A DNA stretch of 64,000 nucleotides from assembly GCF_900101395.1 (NCBI RefSeq), contig NZ_FMZO01000007.1, positions 1 through 64,000 of the forward strand, given 5' to 3'. The notes under the pieces were generated by a model, which was given only the letters and a program-made list of their open reading frames with translations, searched no databases and was not told the origin of the DNA. Shown here one piece after another: positions 63,044 through 64,000 of this stretch (position 1 is its first letter; each line of letters starts with the position of its first letter). This stretch comes from Niabella drilacis (GTDB taxonomy: Bacteria; Bacteroidota; Bacteroidia; Chitinophagales; Chitinophagaceae). A program made the position numbers and the translations under genes.

Positions 63044-64000
63044 TTAGCTGATTGCTACACCGTTGGGCGCTTTTTCGTCGGCGGCAACAAATACCAGTTT
63101 GCCTTCCGCATCCTCCGCCATCAGGATCATCCCATTGCTTTCGATACCCCTCATTTTGCGGGGAGCCAGGTTGGCTACGACCACTACTTTTTTGCCCGGC
63201 AATGTTTCCGGTGCAAAGTGCAGTGCAATGCCCGAAACGATGGTCCGTTGTTCAAAGCCCAGGTCGATCTCCAGTTTTAGCAGTTTATCGGCTTTTTCAA
63301 CTTTTGCAGCGCTGAGGATCGTTCCGGCACGCAGGTCGATCCTGGCAAAATCATCAAAAGTGATTTCAGATTTGAGATCTGAGATCTGCAGTTTGTGATC
63401 CGGTGATTGCTGATCGGTAACAGCTGGTGCCTGACTGCTGACAGCTGCCTGTTCGCTGCCTGCCCTCAGTTTTTGCAGTTGTGCTTCTATTTCTGCATCT
63501 TCGATCTTCCGGAACAATAACTCCGGTGCACGCAGCGCATAACCCACGCTCAGCAGGTTGATCTTCCCGGCGTTTTCCCAATCCAGCATGCGTTCCACCA
63601 CCTTCATCATATGCAGCATTTTTAATGCGGTTGCGGGCAGGAATGGGTTGATCAGAATGGCAAGATTTGCGGTCAGCTGCAGACAAAGATGCAGACAGTT
63701 GTCGATCCGCTGCTGCAGCACTGCGCTTTCCGGGTTGTCGGCCTTCAGTTGTTTGGCCAGGATCCAGGGCTCTTTTTCCTGCATATATTTATTACCCTTA
63801 CGGCTGAGATCGATCACCTCAAAAAGGGCATCGCGGAAGCGGAAGTGCTCCAAAGCTGTTTGTACCTTCGCTTCTGCCTGCTGAATATCGGAGATGAGGG
63901 TCTTATCGGCATCGTCCAGTAATTCTGTATGCAGTTTGGGTACCTTACCGTTGCAAAGCTTATGCATCAGCACAAAAGTGCGGTTTACAAAATTCCCGAA
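63044..64000 (-). CDS. metG: Methionine-tRNA ligase, C-terminal part (cut by window end)
   Basis: About 319 residues of MetRS: the anticodon-binding helical domain ('SRKGNKYMQEKEPWILAK', with the tRNA-contact Trp), a Gln/Ser-rich linker, and a C-terminal EMAP-type tRNA-binding domain ('DDFARIDLRAGTILSAAKVEKADKLLKLEIDLG' to 'NLAPRKMRGIESNGMIL'). The catalytic domain lies beyond 64000; the frame is open to the edge. The linker between the two domains reads like intergenic repeat DNA. Confidence 0.95.
   Translation of the reverse strand, partial: FGNFVNRTFVLMHKLCNGKVPKLHTELLDDADKTLISDIQQAEAKVQTALEHFRFRDALFEVIDLSRKGNKYMQEKEPWILAKQLKADNPESAVLQQRIDNCLHLCLQLTANLAILINPFLPATALKMLHMMKVVERMLDWENAGKINLLSVGYALRAPELLFRKIEDAEIEAQLQKLRAGSEQAAVSSQAPAVTDQQSPDHKLQISDLKSEITFDDFARIDLRAGTILSAAKVEKADKLLKLEIDLGFEQRTIVSGIALHFAPETLPGKKVVVVANLAPRKMRGIESNGMILMAEDAEGKLVFVAADEKAPNGVAIS

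Noticed and set aside
1-64000. CRISPR array, tRNA or rRNA genes
   Set aside because: No regularly spaced repeats of CRISPR type and no tRNA arms or rRNA-like conserved stretches were seen.

Overview
The window looks like chromosomal DNA of a Bacteroidota bacterium, most likely of the Chitinophagaceae type. The evidence is several exact TAnnTTTG promoter elements, few clear Shine-Dalgarno sites, a 7TMR-DISM histidine kinase with a NarL-type regulator, a CPA2 antiporter, secreted GH2/GH29/GH20 glycosidases, long class II IlvC, and spacers made of degenerate word repeats common in this phylum. I saw no rRNA, tRNA, CRISPR array or prophage. The genus is an inference.

Left end, 1 to 20.7 kb (accessory). 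A truncated, frame-disrupted IS4-type transposase sits at the edge. Next to it lies a 14.2 kb minus-strand operon of three very large genes (2493, 1152 and 1067 aa; transcribed from 14731 down to 498). They carry a DUF6603-like region, an OmpA-like domain, beta-rich modules and a degenerate phospholipase-D-like domain, but no Sec signal peptide. A histidine kinase/response regulator pair lies directly upstream on the same strand, and three 19-bp-phased repeats lie in the operon's upstream region. A short LuxR-type regulator, a long palindrome and a two-gene unit (an unknown protein plus a possible MACPF-like protein) follow.

Middle, 20.8 to 37.5 kb. Here are a CPA2 antiporter, a SprT-like protein behind two small AtpZ/AtpI-type membrane proteins, a secreted glycosidase set (GH2, GH29, GH20) suited to fucosylated N-acetylhexosamine glycans, a DUF1345 protein, an MFS transporter, a LysR regulator, NhaA, a bestrophin-like channel, a WYL regulator and a DinB protein.

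Branched-chain amino acid region, 37.9 to 53.5 kb (minus strand). Transcription order is leuA, tandem-ABC protein, LeuB-like pseudo-enzyme, then an attenuator (leader peptide rich in Val/Ile, antiterminator, terminator), ilvD, DinB, ilvB, an antitoxin/PIN-toxin pair, a monooxygenase-fold protein, a methyltransferase, ilvN, a VOC protein, DinB, ilvC, a second tandem-ABC protein, and ilvA. The pathway genes are thus interleaved with non-pathway genes. No intact leuB and no leuC or leuD occur in the window. The LeuB-like protein has lost every catalytic residue I could align, and the two ModF-type tandem ABC proteins lack most catalytic glutamates. This group is the best candidate for an undescribed regulatory or assembly function.

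Right end, 53.7 to 64 kb. Ordinary Bacteroidota genes: a helical-repeat protein, a small exported protein, a TPR protein, a TlpA-type thioredoxin, a very large AsmA-like envelope protein, and the 3' part of metG, whose inter-domain linker appears to be built from intergenic-type repeat DNA.
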